Assembly (NCBI GenBank): GCA_965140765.1 | Contig: OZ223308.1 | Coordinates: forward strand, 744,001 to 808,000 | DNA length: 64,000 nucleotides | Direction of reading: 5' to 3' | Source of the DNA: Sunxiuqinia sp963678245 | Lineage (GTDB): Bacteria; Bacteroidota; Bacteroidia; Bacteroidales; Prolixibacteraceae | In this document: in pieces, positions 18,179 to 27,059 of the stretch | How the letters are laid out: each line of letters begins with the position of its first letter | Numbering within the stretch: position 1 is the stretch's first letter | Notes under the pieces: generated by a model | Seen by the model: only the letters and a program-made list of their open reading frames with translations | What the model was told of the DNA's origin: nothing | Databases searched by the model: none | Program-made: the position numbers and the translations under genes

Positions 18179-18946
18179 GTGAAACGTATTTTAAGTTACA
18201 ATGTGAATGGTATTCGGGCAGCCATAAAAAAGAATTTTATAGGGTGGTTAGAGGACGAAAATCCGGATATTATTTGTTTGCAGGAAACTAAAGCTCAACC
18301 TGGTCAAATGAGTGAGGAGGCTTTTGCGGAAATAGGTTATCAGATTTACGCTTATTCGGCCGTAAAGAAAGGATATAGTGGCGTTGCCATTCTTTGTAAG
18401 GAGAAACCGGATCATGTGGAGAACGGAATGGGAAACGAAAAGTATGATACAGAAGGAAGGGTGATTAGAGCCGATTTTGGCGATTTAAGCGTGATAAGTG
18501 CTTATTTCCCGTCGGGAACTACCGGAGGCCCCAGACAGGCTTATAAAATGGATTTTCTGGCCGATTTTCATGCTTATTTAAATGAACTGAGGAAAACACG
18601 TCCAAATTTGGTTGTTTCGGGCGATTATAATATTTGTCGATTGTGGATTGATATTCATAATCCTGAAAAGCAGCAAAACACATCTGGCTTTTTGCCCGAA
18701 GAAAGAGAATGGTTTCAACAATTTGTTGATGACGGTTATTGTGATAGTTTTCGTGAGATTGTTCAGGAGCCGCATCAATACTCTTGGTGGAGCTATCGGG
18801 CCGGATCGCGAGCACGAAATAAGGGATGGCGGATTGACTATCATATGCTAACCGAACCTCTGAAAAGCACCATTTCAAGCGCTGGAATACTGGCACAGGT
18901 TGTTCATTCAGATCATTGTCCGGTTTGGGTTGAATTGGATGTTTAG
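18179..18946 (+). CDS. xthA: Exodeoxyribonuclease III / AP endonuclease
   Basis: 255-residue EEP-fold nuclease that cleaves 5' to abasic sites and trims 3' ends in base excision repair. NVNGIRAA (8-15), metal-binding Glu in LQETK, GDYN with the catalytic Asp/Asn, WRIDYHMLT and the C-terminal SDHCPV are all present. Start is GTG at 18179 (MKRILSYNVNG), 61 bases from the divergent rsgA start. Confidence 0.95.
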   Translation: MKRILSYNVNGIRAAIKKNFIGWLEDENPDIICLQETKAQPGQMSEEAFAEIGYQIYAYSAVKKGYSGVAILCKEKPDHVENGMGNEKYDTEGRVIRADFGDLSVISAYFPSGTTGGPRQAYKMDFLADFHAYLNELRKTRPNLVVSGDYNICRLWIDIHNPEKQQNTSGFLPEEREWFQQFVDDGYCDSFREIVQEPHQYSWWSYRAGSRARNKGWRIDYHMLTEPLKSTISSAGILAQVVHSDHCPVWVELDV

Positions 18947-19137
18947 CGATAAAATGTTGCACGTGGAAACAGGACGGATTTAGCTAAATGGAGCTGGTCA
19001 CTGTCGTACTGAACTCGTTTCAGGAACTGTTTTAATGTCGAATATGGCTTCATAAAATATGCTGAAATCAATTCAACATGGCTCTTAGTTGCCTTTTGAA
19101 AAATTCGTAAACTTTATCAAAAAGTTAAATAAATTAC

Positions 19138-20166
19138 TTATTCCCAATCTAAAATAATTTTTCCACAGCTCCCATCTTCCATAATGTCAAATGCGTTTTG
19201 GAAATCATCAGCTTTCATCCGGTGGGTAATTACAGGCATAATGTTTAAGCCCGATGTTAGCATCATTTCCATTTGATACCAGGTTTCATACATTTCACGG
19301 CCGTAAATACCTTTCAACGTCAGCCCTTTAAAAATGAGTTTGCTCCAGTTGATTTGGGTACTTTCGGGCAGTAGCCCAAGCAATGAAATTTTTCCACCAT
19401 TGTACATGTTTTCCACCATATCTTTAAAAGCGATGGGTGAACCGCTGCATTCCAAGCCAATATCGAAACCGGCCACCATTCCCAAACTGCCCATGGCATT
19501 GTGAATACTTTCTTTAGTTGGATCAATAACTTTGGTGGCGCCCATTTTTCGGGCTAGATCACGGCGGTAACTGCTCAGGTCGGTACCAACAATATTTCGG
19601 GCCCCGGCGAATTTGCTCACCGCAGTTGCCATTGCTCCAATAGGGCCACCAATGCCGGTTATCAGCACATCTTCGCCTAAAAGCGGGAAGGAGAGAGCCG
19701 TGTGTGTAGCATTGCCCAACGGATCCATAATGGCCATGATTTCATCCGGAACGGAAGGATCCACTTTCAATACGTTTTTGTCTGGTACGGAAATGTATTC
19801 AGCAAAACCACCATCGCGTTGAACACCAATTCCGAGTGTATGATCGCAAATATGCTGACGACCCCGACGGCAATTACGGCAAAATCCGCAGGAAATATGG
19901 CCTTCAACGGTCACCCGCTCACCCACGTGAACTCGATCAACTTCTGAGCCTGTTTCAACCACTTCGCCCATATATTCGTGACCAATGACCACTGGCGTTT
20001 TAATTGTATTTTGAGCCCACTCGTCCCATTTGTAGATGTGTAGATCGGTGCCACAAACAGCAGCCTTCTTTATTTTTATTAAGACATCGTTGTGTCCAAC
20101 TTTGGGCATCGGAACCTCTTCCATCCAAAGACCACGTTCGGGTTTACTTTTTATAATTGCTTTCAT
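19138..20166 (-). CDS. tdh: L-threonine 3-dehydrogenase
   Basis: Zinc-dependent medium-chain dehydrogenase oxidising L-threonine to 2-amino-3-ketobutyrate with NAD+. 342 residues, equal to the E. coli family length. Catalytic zinc ligands in CGTDLHIY and GHEYMGE; structural zinc lobe C-x2-C-x2-C-x7-C (CGFCRNCRRGRQHIC); Rossmann stretch ITGIGGPIGAMA near 170-181. The partner kbl (glycine C-acetyltransferase) is not adjacent. Other polyol dehydrogenases share this fold, but TDH-specific length and motifs favour this call. Confidence 0.9.
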   Translation of the reverse strand: MKAIIKSKPERGLWMEEVPMPKVGHNDVLIKIKKAAVCGTDLHIYKWDEWAQNTIKTPVVIGHEYMGEVVETGSEVDRVHVGERVTVEGHISCGFCRNCRRGRQHICDHTLGIGVQRDGGFAEYISVPDKNVLKVDPSVPDEIMAIMDPLGNATHTALSFPLLGEDVLITGIGGPIGAMATAVSKFAGARNIVGTDLSSYRRDLARKMGATKVIDPTKESIHNAMGSLGMVAGFDIGLECSGSPIAFKDMVENMYNGGKISLLGLLPESTQINWSKLIFKGLTLKGIYGREMYETWYQMEMMLTSGLNIMPVITHRMKADDFQNAFDIMEDGSCGKIILDWE

Positions 20167-20357
20167 CCGTTCATAATTTTGATTTTCATTTGCAACGTAT
20201 GGAACTCTCTATGAAATTTAATCATGCTTGTTTGTGAAATATCGCAGATTAAATTTCATGTTCGTTTCATAAACAATCCCTTGATTTTGCCTAGCAAGTT
20301 AGGGCAATTTGAAGGGAAAATATAGAATGAATATCATGTTTCTGAACCGTATAAATC

Positions 20358-20386
20358 AAAAAAAAGCCTCCCAAAACTGAGAGGCT
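20358..20386 (-). terminator. Rho-independent terminator of sodN
   Basis: On the minus strand, stem AGCCTC/GAGGCT with a 10-base loop is followed by eight T. It lies 26 bases after the sodN stop. Confidence 0.85.
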
Positions 20387-20411
20387 GAATGTATAATGAT
20401 TACGCTAAAAA

Positions 20412-20879
20412 TTAGTGCGAGTGTCCGTGAAAATAGCTGTGGGCAAATTTATCCAGCGTTGAACGCAGTTTTTCAATTACTTCCAAATCGGTGCTTTGCT
20501 TGGCTTTCATCGAAAACACAAGTAAATGATGTAACAAAGCCAGTTGATTGGTGTATTTAGCGTAAGCTTCAACATCAGTAGGATCGACCGGTTTAATTCG
20601 TTGGTGTAAGAAATATTGACTTACAATGTCCTGAATTTTCGTAGCATGCTCTTCTTTATTCATCACCCAACGGACCATCTGGTTGTAATTTTTATCACCG
20701 GCCTTTGACAGCTCATTGATCTGGTTCATTGATTTCTCGAGGGTTGTGATGTGCTCTGAAATTTGTTCGATACGGAGGGAATCACCATAGATTCCACAAG
20801 GAATTTCGCAATGGGCGTAACTTTTTAGGTTGAAGGTAATAAGGCTAAGAAATAGCACTAGAATAATTGATCTTTTCAT
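20412..20879 (-). CDS. sodN: Exported nickel-type superoxide dismutase
   Basis: 155-residue protein. A Sec signal peptide (1-22, ending SYA) is followed directly by HCEIPCGIY, the nickel-hook signature HCxxPCxxY of Ni-SOD: cleavage after Ala22 would expose His23 as residue 1, with Cys24 and Cys28 as positions 2 and 6. The rest is helical, of the four-helix bundle length expected, and ends in a His-rich tail (HGHSH). Known Ni-SODs of Streptomyces use a dedicated protease (SodX) to free the histidine; here signal peptidase would do so during export, placing the enzyme in the periplasm or outside. Function: superoxide to oxygen and hydrogen peroxide. No sodX-like gene is adjacent. Confidence 0.88.
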   Translation of the reverse strand: MKRSIILVLFLSLITFNLKSYAHCEIPCGIYGDSLRIEQISEHITTLEKSMNQINELSKAGDKNYNQMVRWVMNKEEHATKIQDIVSQYFLHQRIKPVDPTDVEAYAKYTNQLALLHHLLVFSMKAKQSTDLEVIEKLRSTLDKFAHSYFHGHSH

Positions 20880-20947
20880 GGTATAATCATTTAACTATTA
20901 TACCAATAGAACAAGTTGATATCAAAGTGGTTTAAAATATTAAAACG

Positions 20948-20982
20948 ATTGAAATAAAAAACGTTTTGTTTTTTATTTCAAT
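20948..20982 (-). terminator. Stem-loop at the cysS stop
   Basis: Perfect 15-base inverted repeat with a five-base loop; arms 20948-20962 and 20968-20982. The cysS stop codon lies inside the stem. AT-rich, followed on the minus strand by a short T-rich stretch; probably the cysS terminator. Confidence 0.55.
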
Positions 20983-22445
20983 TCCCAGCTAAAGCCGTCT
21001 TTGGTGTCTTTCACTTCAAAGCCTAATTTGGCCAGTTCATCGCGAATTTTATCTGAGGTCGCCCAATCTTTATTGGCTTTTGCTTCCATGCGCAACTGCA
21101 ACAACAAATCGATGGCATGCTCGTAAGCTTTGTTATTTGAGCCGCTTTGTTCTTCCGTCTTTTTCAATCCGAATAGGTCGAAAACAAAGGTGCTGTATAA
21201 ACTTTTGAGCATTTTCAAATCATCGGCCGAAATACTGGCTTTTCCATCAGCAATAGAATTGATCATCTTCACCCCATCAAACAAATGGGCAATGGCAATC
21301 GGACTGTTTAGATCATCATTCATTGCCTCGTAGCACTTTTCTCTCAAGCTTTTTACATCAACTGTCGATTCGGCTTTAGCTTCCAGTTTATCGAGGGTTT
21401 CAATGGCTTTTAGCAGGCGTTCCATTCCTTTCTCGGCAGCTTGCAGGGCTTCATTCGAAAAATCCAGCGTACTGCGGTAATGCGCCATCAGCATAAAAAA
21501 GCGGATGGTCATTGGGTTGTAAGCCTTTTCCAATAGGGGATGTTCACCGGTAAAAAATTCTTCCAGCGAAATGGCGTTGCCCAACGATTTACCCATCTTT
21601 TGACCATTGAGCGTAATCATGTTGTTATGCATCCAATAACGCACGGCATCTTTCCCATGGGCAGCTTTTGCCTGGGCGATTTCTGCTTCGTGGTGAGGAA
21701 AAGTCAAGTCCATTCCACCGCCATGAATATCAAAGGTTTCACCCAGATATTTACAACTCATGGCAGTACATTCGAGGTGCCATCCCGGGAAGCCATCGCT
21801 CCATTTTGAAGGCCAACGCATGATATGTTCGGGCGAAGCTTTTTTCCAAATGGCAAAATCCAAGGACGAACGTTTTTCATCCTGTCCATCTAGCACTCGC
21901 GTATTGCATTGCAGATCTTCAATTTTGCGCCCCGATAGTTCGCCATAAGGGTAGTCTTTGGCATATTTTTCGACATCGAAATAAACTGATCCGTTACTTT
22001 CGTAGGCGTATCCTGCGGCCAATATTTGCTCAACCGTTTGTATTTGCTCAATGATGTGGCCGGTTGCACGTGGCTCAATGCTTGGTGGCAAGGCATTCAG
22101 CATTTGCATGTTTTTGTGGTAGTCGTTCGTATAAATTTGAACAACCTCCATCGGCTCCAGCTCATCCAGTCGGGCTTTTTTGGCGATTTTGTCTTCTCCT
22201 TCGTCCGCATCGTTGGCCAGGTGTCCCACATCGGTAATGTTGCGCACATAGCGAACTTTATAGCCAATGTGTTTCAAGTAGCGAAACAATAAATCGTATG
22301 TAACAGCCGGACGTGCATGTCCTAAATGGGCTTTCCCATAAACAGTTGGTCCGCAAACATACAAGCCAACCTTACCGGCGTGAAGGGGTTCAAAAACTTC
22401 CTTTTTGCGTGATAATGTATTGTAAATCTGTAGCTGATTTTCCAT
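20973..22445 (-). CDS. cysS: Cysteinyl-tRNA synthetase
   Basis: Class I synthetase charging tRNA-Cys. 490 residues. Zinc ligand and HIGH region CGPTVYGKAHLGHARP near 31-46, KMSKS equivalent QKMGKSLGN, and the C-terminal DALR anticodon-binding domain. The TTG seven codons upstream overlaps the -7 promoter box, so ATG at 22445 (MENQLQIYN) is the start. Confidence 0.98.
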   Translation of the reverse strand: MENQLQIYNTLSRKKEVFEPLHAGKVGLYVCGPTVYGKAHLGHARPAVTYDLLFRYLKHIGYKVRYVRNITDVGHLANDADEGEDKIAKKARLDELEPMEVVQIYTNDYHKNMQMLNALPPSIEPRATGHIIEQIQTVEQILAAGYAYESNGSVYFDVEKYAKDYPYGELSGRKIEDLQCNTRVLDGQDEKRSSLDFAIWKKASPEHIMRWPSKWSDGFPGWHLECTAMSCKYLGETFDIHGGGMDLTFPHHEAEIAQAKAAHGKDAVRYWMHNNMITLNGQKMGKSLGNAISLEEFFTGEHPLLEKAYNPMTIRFFMLMAHYRSTLDFSNEALQAAEKGMERLLKAIETLDKLEAKAESTVDVKSLREKCYEAMNDDLNSPIAIAHLFDGVKMINSIADGKASISADDLKMLKSLYSTFVFDLFGLKKTEEQSGSNNKAYEHAIDLLLQLRMEAKANKDWATSDKIRDELAKLGFEVKDTKDGFSWELK

Positions 22446-22463
22446 TGATTCCAGAAATTTGTG

Positions 22464-22471
22464 CAAAGGTA
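22464..22471 (-). promoter_or_regulatory. -7 promoter box of cysS (TACCTTTG)
   Basis: TAnnTTTG on the minus strand, 18 bases before the cysS ATG. It decides the start choice for that gene. Confidence 0.5.
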
Positions 22472-22531
22472 GAAAATTTCTCCTGAACGAAGGTGTGTCG
22501 CGCTCAGACGGCTACTCTTATAATCACCTTA

Positions 22532-23932
22532 TTAATCATTTAATTTCCCAACCATTTTTTTCGGATCAACCCACTTATCAAATTGTTCGGTTGTCAATAA
22601 TCCCAATTCTACAGCCGTTTCCTTTAAAGTTTTATTTTCGGCATAAGCTTTTTTGGCAATTTTGGCGGCATTCTCATAGCCTATGTGGGTGTTTAGTGCT
22701 GTTACCAACATCAATGAGTTATTTAAATGCTCTTCAATTCGGGATTGATTGGGCTCAATTCCAACCGCGCAATTGTCATTAAATGCCTGGCAGGCATCGC
22801 CCAATAAATTGGCTGATTGCAGAAAAGAATTGATCATGACCGGCTTAAACACATTCAGCTCGAATTGTCCGTTTGAGCCGGCAATGGAAATGGTGGTGTC
22901 GTTTCCCATAATTTGAGCACAGACCATGGTGAGTGCCTCTACCTGAGTTGGGTTCACTTTCCCAGGCATAATGGAAGAGCCGGGTTCGTTCGCAGGTATG
23001 GTGATTTCTCCAATTCCCGAGCGAGGACCGGATGCCAGCAGGCGAATGTCGTTGGCAATTTTCATTAAGCTGACGGCAAATTGTTTTAACGCCCCGTGCG
23101 ATTCGACAATAGCATCGTGTGCAGCCAATGATTCAAACTTGTTTTCGGCCGTTACAAAGGGTAGGCCGGTTAATTCGGCAATGGTTTTCGCCACGTCTTC
23201 AGCATAACCATCTGGCGTATTCAGCCCGGTGCCAACAGCTGTTCCTCCCAGTGCCAATTCTGACAGGTGTGGGAGCGTATTTTTCAGAGCTTTTAAGCCA
23301 TGATTGAGTTGAGAAACATAACCCGAAAACTCTTGCCCAAGGGTGAGGGGAGTGGCATCCATCCAGTGGGTGCGCCCAATTTTTACGACTTCCATCATTT
23401 GGACCGATTTCTCTTTTAGAATATCTCGCAAAAGCTCAATGTTGGGGATGGTGTGTTCCACTAGTTTTTTATAGGCAGCAATATGCATGGCTGTTGGAAA
23501 AGTGTCGTTTGACGATTGCGATTTGTTGACATCATCATTGGGGTGAATGAATCGGTCGCCTTCATCCAACTTATTGCCGGCTAGAACATGCGCTCGGTTG
23601 GAAACGACTTCATTCACGTTCATATTGCTCTGTGTTCCTGATCCGGTTTGCCAAACCACCAGTGGAAACTCATCATCTAATTTTCCGGCAATAATTTCAT
23701 CGCACACGTGTTGGATCATTCTGCTTTTTTCGTTGGGTAAGACACCCAGCTTTTCGTTGGTGATAGCCGCTGCTTTTTTCAGAAAACCGAACGCATGAAT
23801 AATTTCAATAGGCATACTGGCTGCAGGGCCAATTGGGAAATTCAGAACAGAGCGTTGGGTTTGCGCTCCCCAGTATTTATCTGCAGGAACTTTCACTTCG
23901 CCAAGTGTGTCTTTTTCAATTCGATATTTCAT
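22532..23932 (-). CDS. fumC: Class II fumarate hydratase
   Basis: Iron-independent fumarase interconverting fumarate and malate in the TCA cycle. 466 residues. Substrate-site motif SSNDTFPTAMH, superfamily signature GSSIMPGKVN, and the C-terminal lyase domain are seen. ATG at 23932 (MKYRIEKDTLGEV) agrees with family starts; the extra upstream Met codons are unconserved. Its template shows G above C on the plus strand in several lines although it is coded on minus, consistent with a lagging-strand gene. Confidence 0.96.
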   Translation of the reverse strand: MKYRIEKDTLGEVKVPADKYWGAQTQRSVLNFPIGPAASMPIEIIHAFGFLKKAAAITNEKLGVLPNEKSRMIQHVCDEIIAGKLDDEFPLVVWQTGSGTQSNMNVNEVVSNRAHVLAGNKLDEGDRFIHPNDDVNKSQSSNDTFPTAMHIAAYKKLVEHTIPNIELLRDILKEKSVQMMEVVKIGRTHWMDATPLTLGQEFSGYVSQLNHGLKALKNTLPHLSELALGGTAVGTGLNTPDGYAEDVAKTIAELTGLPFVTAENKFESLAAHDAIVESHGALKQFAVSLMKIANDIRLLASGPRSGIGEITIPANEPGSSIMPGKVNPTQVEALTMVCAQIMGNDTTISIAGSNGQFELNVFKPVMINSFLQSANLLGDACQAFNDNCAVGIEPNQSRIEEHLNNSLMLVTALNTHIGYENAAKIAKKAYAENKTLKETAVELGLLTTEQFDKWVDPKKMVGKLND

Positions 23933-24001
23933 AGCAATTGTATTCATTGTTTTCAATTACTACTACACTCAAAAGGTTAAGTTTGTTTGATTTTTTAGCG
24001 A

Positions 24002-24390
24002 CTAATTTAGTCCCATAAAATTGGAAATAGCGATGAGTACAGGATAGATTGGAGAATCGGCTAAGCAAATCTGGCAGTGGTTAAACGAAAACAAACACTC
24101 AACCAGATCGGTGAAGAGGTGAAAGACCATGCCGATACCAATGATGTTGAAAGGTTTGAGAAAGAACAACAATATAACATAGCCAGCCATGGCGTAATAG
24201 GAGTGTATTGGGTGAAAATCAATACTGTGGCGGTTGGCCTAAAAATTGGTGTTACCAGTAGGTGATTGAGGTCAACCAACATGGTTAGGAGTAGAATGAG
24301 GTATACTCTTTTCCATTCGTTTCGGAAGAAAATTCAGGAAATAGCCAGCGGAAAAACCAAGTGTAAGAAGTAGTGCGTAAAAACTTGCAT
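24002..24390 (-). pseudogene. Broken DUF6122-family membrane protein
   Basis: Reading from ATG 24390: MQVFTHYFLHLVFPLAIS, then an in-frame TGA at 24334-24336 where the family carries Trp (TGG), then IFFRNEWKRVYLILLLTMLV and DLNHLLVTPIF. At about 24236-24240 one base is missing; from there the next frame continues ANRHSIDFHPIHSYYAM, AGYVILLFF and HLFTDLVECLF to a stop at 24002. Both halves match the DUF6122 pattern of short membrane proteins with Asp/His metal-like motifs, recalled from memory. Two independent lesions argue against a single sequencing error. Confidence 0.75.
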
Positions 24391-24546
24391 GGGTGCTTTG
24401 AGCTTATTTTCTTTATCTAACTTTTTAAGAAGAAGTGAAAAACGCTGTAAGTTATTCAATTTAATCAATCGGAGATTACGCGCATGTTGATTTTTTGGTC
24501 ACAGGCTTTTCCCTATCTTCCCAGCTTTAATTTAAAATACAATATA

Positions 24547-24903
24547 ATGCAACGAAAGGTTTATTACTTGTCGACTTGTGACACTTGTCGACGGATCATG
24601 AAAGAAGTAGGCGTTGACGATAGTTTTGAGCAGCAAGACATTAAGTTTAGCCCGGTAACCGAATATCAAGTGGAGGCGTTGTACAAGTACACAGGCAGTT
24701 ACGAAGCGCTTATTAATAAACGGGCTCGTAAGTTGAAAGGAGTGTTGGCTGAAAATCCGATATCGGGTGATGCTGATTACAAAAAATTATTGCTGATGGA
24801 CTATACTTTTTTGAAGCGACCAGTATTTGAAATTAATGGTCAATTGTTCGTTGGAAATGCCTCCAAAGTGGTTGAGGAAATCAAAGAAGCTTTAGGTCGA
24901 TGA
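24547..24903 (+). CDS. ArsC/Spx-family thioredoxin-fold protein
   Basis: 118-residue protein of the arsenate reductase-like family. Redox pair Cys11-x2-Cys14 (STCDTCRR) at the N-terminus, the AL-NKRARKLKG segment and the conserved RP near residue 98 (LKRPVFEI). Members include glutathione-dependent arsenate reductases, YffB and the Spx regulators; with CxxC and no ars genes nearby, a thiol reductase of unknown substrate is safest. ATG at 24547 is preferred over the longer frame from 24484, whose leader lacks similarity to the fold. Confidence 0.8.
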   Translation: MQRKVYYLSTCDTCRRIMKEVGVDDSFEQQDIKFSPVTEYQVEALYKYTGSYEALINKRARKLKGVLAENPISGDADYKKLLLMDYTFLKRPVFEINGQLFVGNASKVVEEIKEALGR

Positions 24904-24915
24904 TCAATTAACTCC

Positions 24916-24947
24916 AACGATCAAGCGGCTTTAGTCGCTGGATCGTT
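24916..24947. terminator. Hairpin between convergent arsC-like and selD genes
   Basis: AACGATC plus AGCG pair with CGCT plus GATCGTT around a short loop. It lies 12 bases past the plus-strand gene stop and 28 before the selD stop; T tracts on both sides are weak, so termination is plausible in either direction. Confidence 0.5.
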
Positions 24948-24975
24948 CAGAATTGCTTTCTTGATTATTCAGGGT

Positions 24976-26007
24976 TTACACGACTTTGATTAAGTTCTCT
25001 TTCTGTTTTGACAATTGTCCAAAAACAGAAGTATTGAGTTGGTTTCGTTCCAGAATGGCTTTCACTTCCTTCAGCGAGCTTTCCTCTACTGCAATTAGTA
25101 ATCCTCCGGATGTTTGTGGGTCGCAAAGTAGCAACTTATCATCTTCCGACTTTAATTTTATGCGGCAACCATAACTGTCCCAATTGCGATGAGTGCCACC
25201 GGGAATACAGCCTTGCGCAATGTATTCGGCCATTTCATCAAAGCGTGGAATTTTGTCCAGCTCAATTTCTGCTGATAAGTTGCTTCCCTCGCACAACTCC
25301 GTTAAATGCCCCAACAGTCCAAACCCGGTCACATCGGTCATTGCTTTTAAACCTGGTATGGTGGCTAGTTCTGCTCCAACTTTATTTAGTTTCATCATCG
25401 AGTCCGGAGCAATCTGGCTATGTTCAGGCTTTAATTTTCCATTTTTCTGAGCGGTAGTTAAAATACCAACGCCCAGTGGTTTGGTTAAAAGCAAGTGGCA
25501 ACCTTCGGTGGCCGTATCGTTTTGTTTGAGCTGATCGATAGCAACTTGCCCGGTAACGGCCAGCCCGAAAATTGGCTCGGGACTATCGATGCTATGGCCA
25601 CCAGCCAGCGGAATACCCGCTTCGATACAGGATTGTCGGCCACCATCTAAAACCTGTTGGGCGATTTCCGGAGTTAATTGATTAACCGGCCAACCCAAAA
25701 TAGCAATGGCCAGCAATGGTTTTCCACCCATGGCATACACGTCGCTGATGGCATTGGCAGCCGCTATTTTCCCAAAAGTGAACGGATCATCAACAATGGG
25801 CATAAAAAAGTCGGTTGTGCTAATAATGGCTGTCCCGTTTTGCATGTCGTAAACAGCCGCATCATCCCTACTATCGTTGCCTACAAGTAAGTTCGGATGG
25901 TCGACGGTAGCCAGCTGGCTTTGTAAAATGGTGCTTAAAACTTTAGGTGATATTTTGCAGCCGCAACCGGCTCCATGACTATATTGCGTGAGCTTGATTT
26001 CGTTCAT
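24976..26007 (-). CDS. selD: Selenide, water dikinase
   Basis: Makes selenophosphate from selenide and ATP. 343 residues, close to the E. coli protein throughout. N-terminal active site SHGAGCGCKI puts the catalytic Cys at 15 (cysteine form, not selenocysteine) and Lys at 18; NDSRDDAAVY, STTDFF, GGHSID and DPQTSGGL follow. Its first 29 bases overlap the end of selU, so the two are a coupled operon. With SelU as neighbour and no selA/selB/selC in the window, the visible use of selenophosphate is tRNA selenation. Confidence 0.96.
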   Translation of the reverse strand: MNEIKLTQYSHGAGCGCKISPKVLSTILQSQLATVDHPNLLVGNDSRDDAAVYDMQNGTAIISTTDFFMPIVDDPFTFGKIAAANAISDVYAMGGKPLLAIAILGWPVNQLTPEIAQQVLDGGRQSCIEAGIPLAGGHSIDSPEPIFGLAVTGQVAIDQLKQNDTATEGCHLLLTKPLGVGILTTAQKNGKLKPEHSQIAPDSMMKLNKVGAELATIPGLKAMTDVTGFGLLGHLTELCEGSNLSAEIELDKIPRFDEMAEYIAQGCIPGGTHRNWDSYGCRIKLKSEDDKLLLCDPQTSGGLLIAVEESSLKEVKAILERNQLNTSVFGQLSKQKENLIKVV

Positions 26008-27031
26008 ATTCTTCTGTAAATTTTATAAGGATTTGAGCATTTATCTGCATATCAATCTTCGAAAGTTTTATCCGATGTACCTTTGTTGTTTCGCGATGTT
26101 CAACCCCTTTTTTGTATGCTTTATCGTAATATTGAAGCGCAATCATTGCGACTTTAAAATAGTTGTTTTCAGCCAGGTAATCATGTGCCAGTTTTACATT
26201 TTGTCCGCCTAACCTTTTGCTTATTCCATTGATAGCTGAAGCTAGCAATTCGTTTCCAAAGGAGGCGTAATCACCAACCAGAAATTTTGCACGTTCAGCT
26301 TTGGGGATATCAATAAAATAAACCGATTGTTCGCGAATTTGACGAAAAAGTACAATGGGTATTTTTACTCGTCCAATATTGTGGCTTTCATCTTCCATCC
26401 AGATTGGTTTGTTTAAATTAAGTCGGCTGAACTCTAGGTGCAGATGGTTTTCAAACTGCTCAACGGTTGGTTGAGCAACTTCGCCAATTGCTCCAAAAGC
26501 CGATCCTTTGTGGTGAGCCAATCCTTCCAGGTCGATAACTTGCTGTCCCATTTTTTTTATTTTGTGAAGCAGTTGTGTTTTTCCGCTACCCGTGTAGCCT
26601 CCCAATACCCGAAGTTGAAAGGGCTGGTCAAAGAAACTTAACACATAATTCCGGTATGCTTTATATCCTCCTGTAATAAGATACACTTCATCAAAACCAT
26701 TTTTATGTAGATGCTCGGCAAACGATTGGCTACGCATGCCGCCCCGCCAGCAGTGTACGGCAACAGCTGATTTTCCGGCAACCTTGCGACTTTCGCTGAT
26801 AAACCAATCCAGCTTTGGTGTGACGTATTTGTAACCCAGTTCAATGGCTTTTTCGCGAGATTGTCGCACGTAAACCGTTCCAACATCTGCACGTTCGTCA
26901 TTTGAAAAGAGTGCAATATTTGTTGCTCCAGGAATATGGCCTTTGTCATATTCTCCGGGCGAACGAACATCAATCAGAGGCTGTGGGTGCTCCTGAGCAA
27001 AATAATCACCGATATTGATTTTGGTTATCAT
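25979..27031 (-). CDS. selU: tRNA 2-selenouridine synthase (SelU/MnmH)
   Basis: Converts 2-thiouridine at wobble U34 to 2-selenouridine through a geranylated intermediate, using selenophosphate. 350 residues: rhodanese domain (about 1-125) with the active Cys94 in VHCWRGGMRSQ, then a P-loop GGYTGSGKT (144-152). Overlaps selD by 29 bases. Its ATG at 27031 is only six bases past a -7 box, which would give a nearly leaderless message. Confidence 0.95.
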   Translation of the reverse strand: MITKINIGDYFAQEHPQPLIDVRSPGEYDKGHIPGATNIALFSNDERADVGTVYVRQSREKAIELGYKYVTPKLDWFISESRKVAGKSAVAVHCWRGGMRSQSFAEHLHKNGFDEVYLITGGYKAYRNYVLSFFDQPFQLRVLGGYTGSGKTQLLHKIKKMGQQVIDLEGLAHHKGSAFGAIGEVAQPTVEQFENHLHLEFSRLNLNKPIWMEDESHNIGRVKIPIVLFRQIREQSVYFIDIPKAERAKFLVGDYASFGNELLASAINGISKRLGGQNVKLAHDYLAENNYFKVAMIALQYYDKAYKKGVEHRETTKVHRIKLSKIDMQINAQILIKFTEEYERNQAHAI

Positions 27032-27036
27032 GGGTG

Positions 27037-27044
27037 CAAAAGTA
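27037..27044 (-). promoter_or_regulatory. -7 promoter box of selU-selD (TACTTTTG)
   Basis: TAnnTTTG on the minus strand, five bases from the selU ATG. No -33 TTG seen at the usual distance. Confidence 0.45.
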
Positions 27045-27059
27045 GCTGATTTTTTTCAT

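Noticed and set aside
18519..18962. 147-codon minus-strand frame within xthA
   Set aside because: Antisense shadow of a well-supported gene, no recognisable domain.
18955..18971. Second parS-like sequence TGTTGCACGTGGAAACA after xthA
   Set aside because: It has the CACGTG core but one substitution and one extra A in the right arm, so the palindrome is broken; too weak to call.
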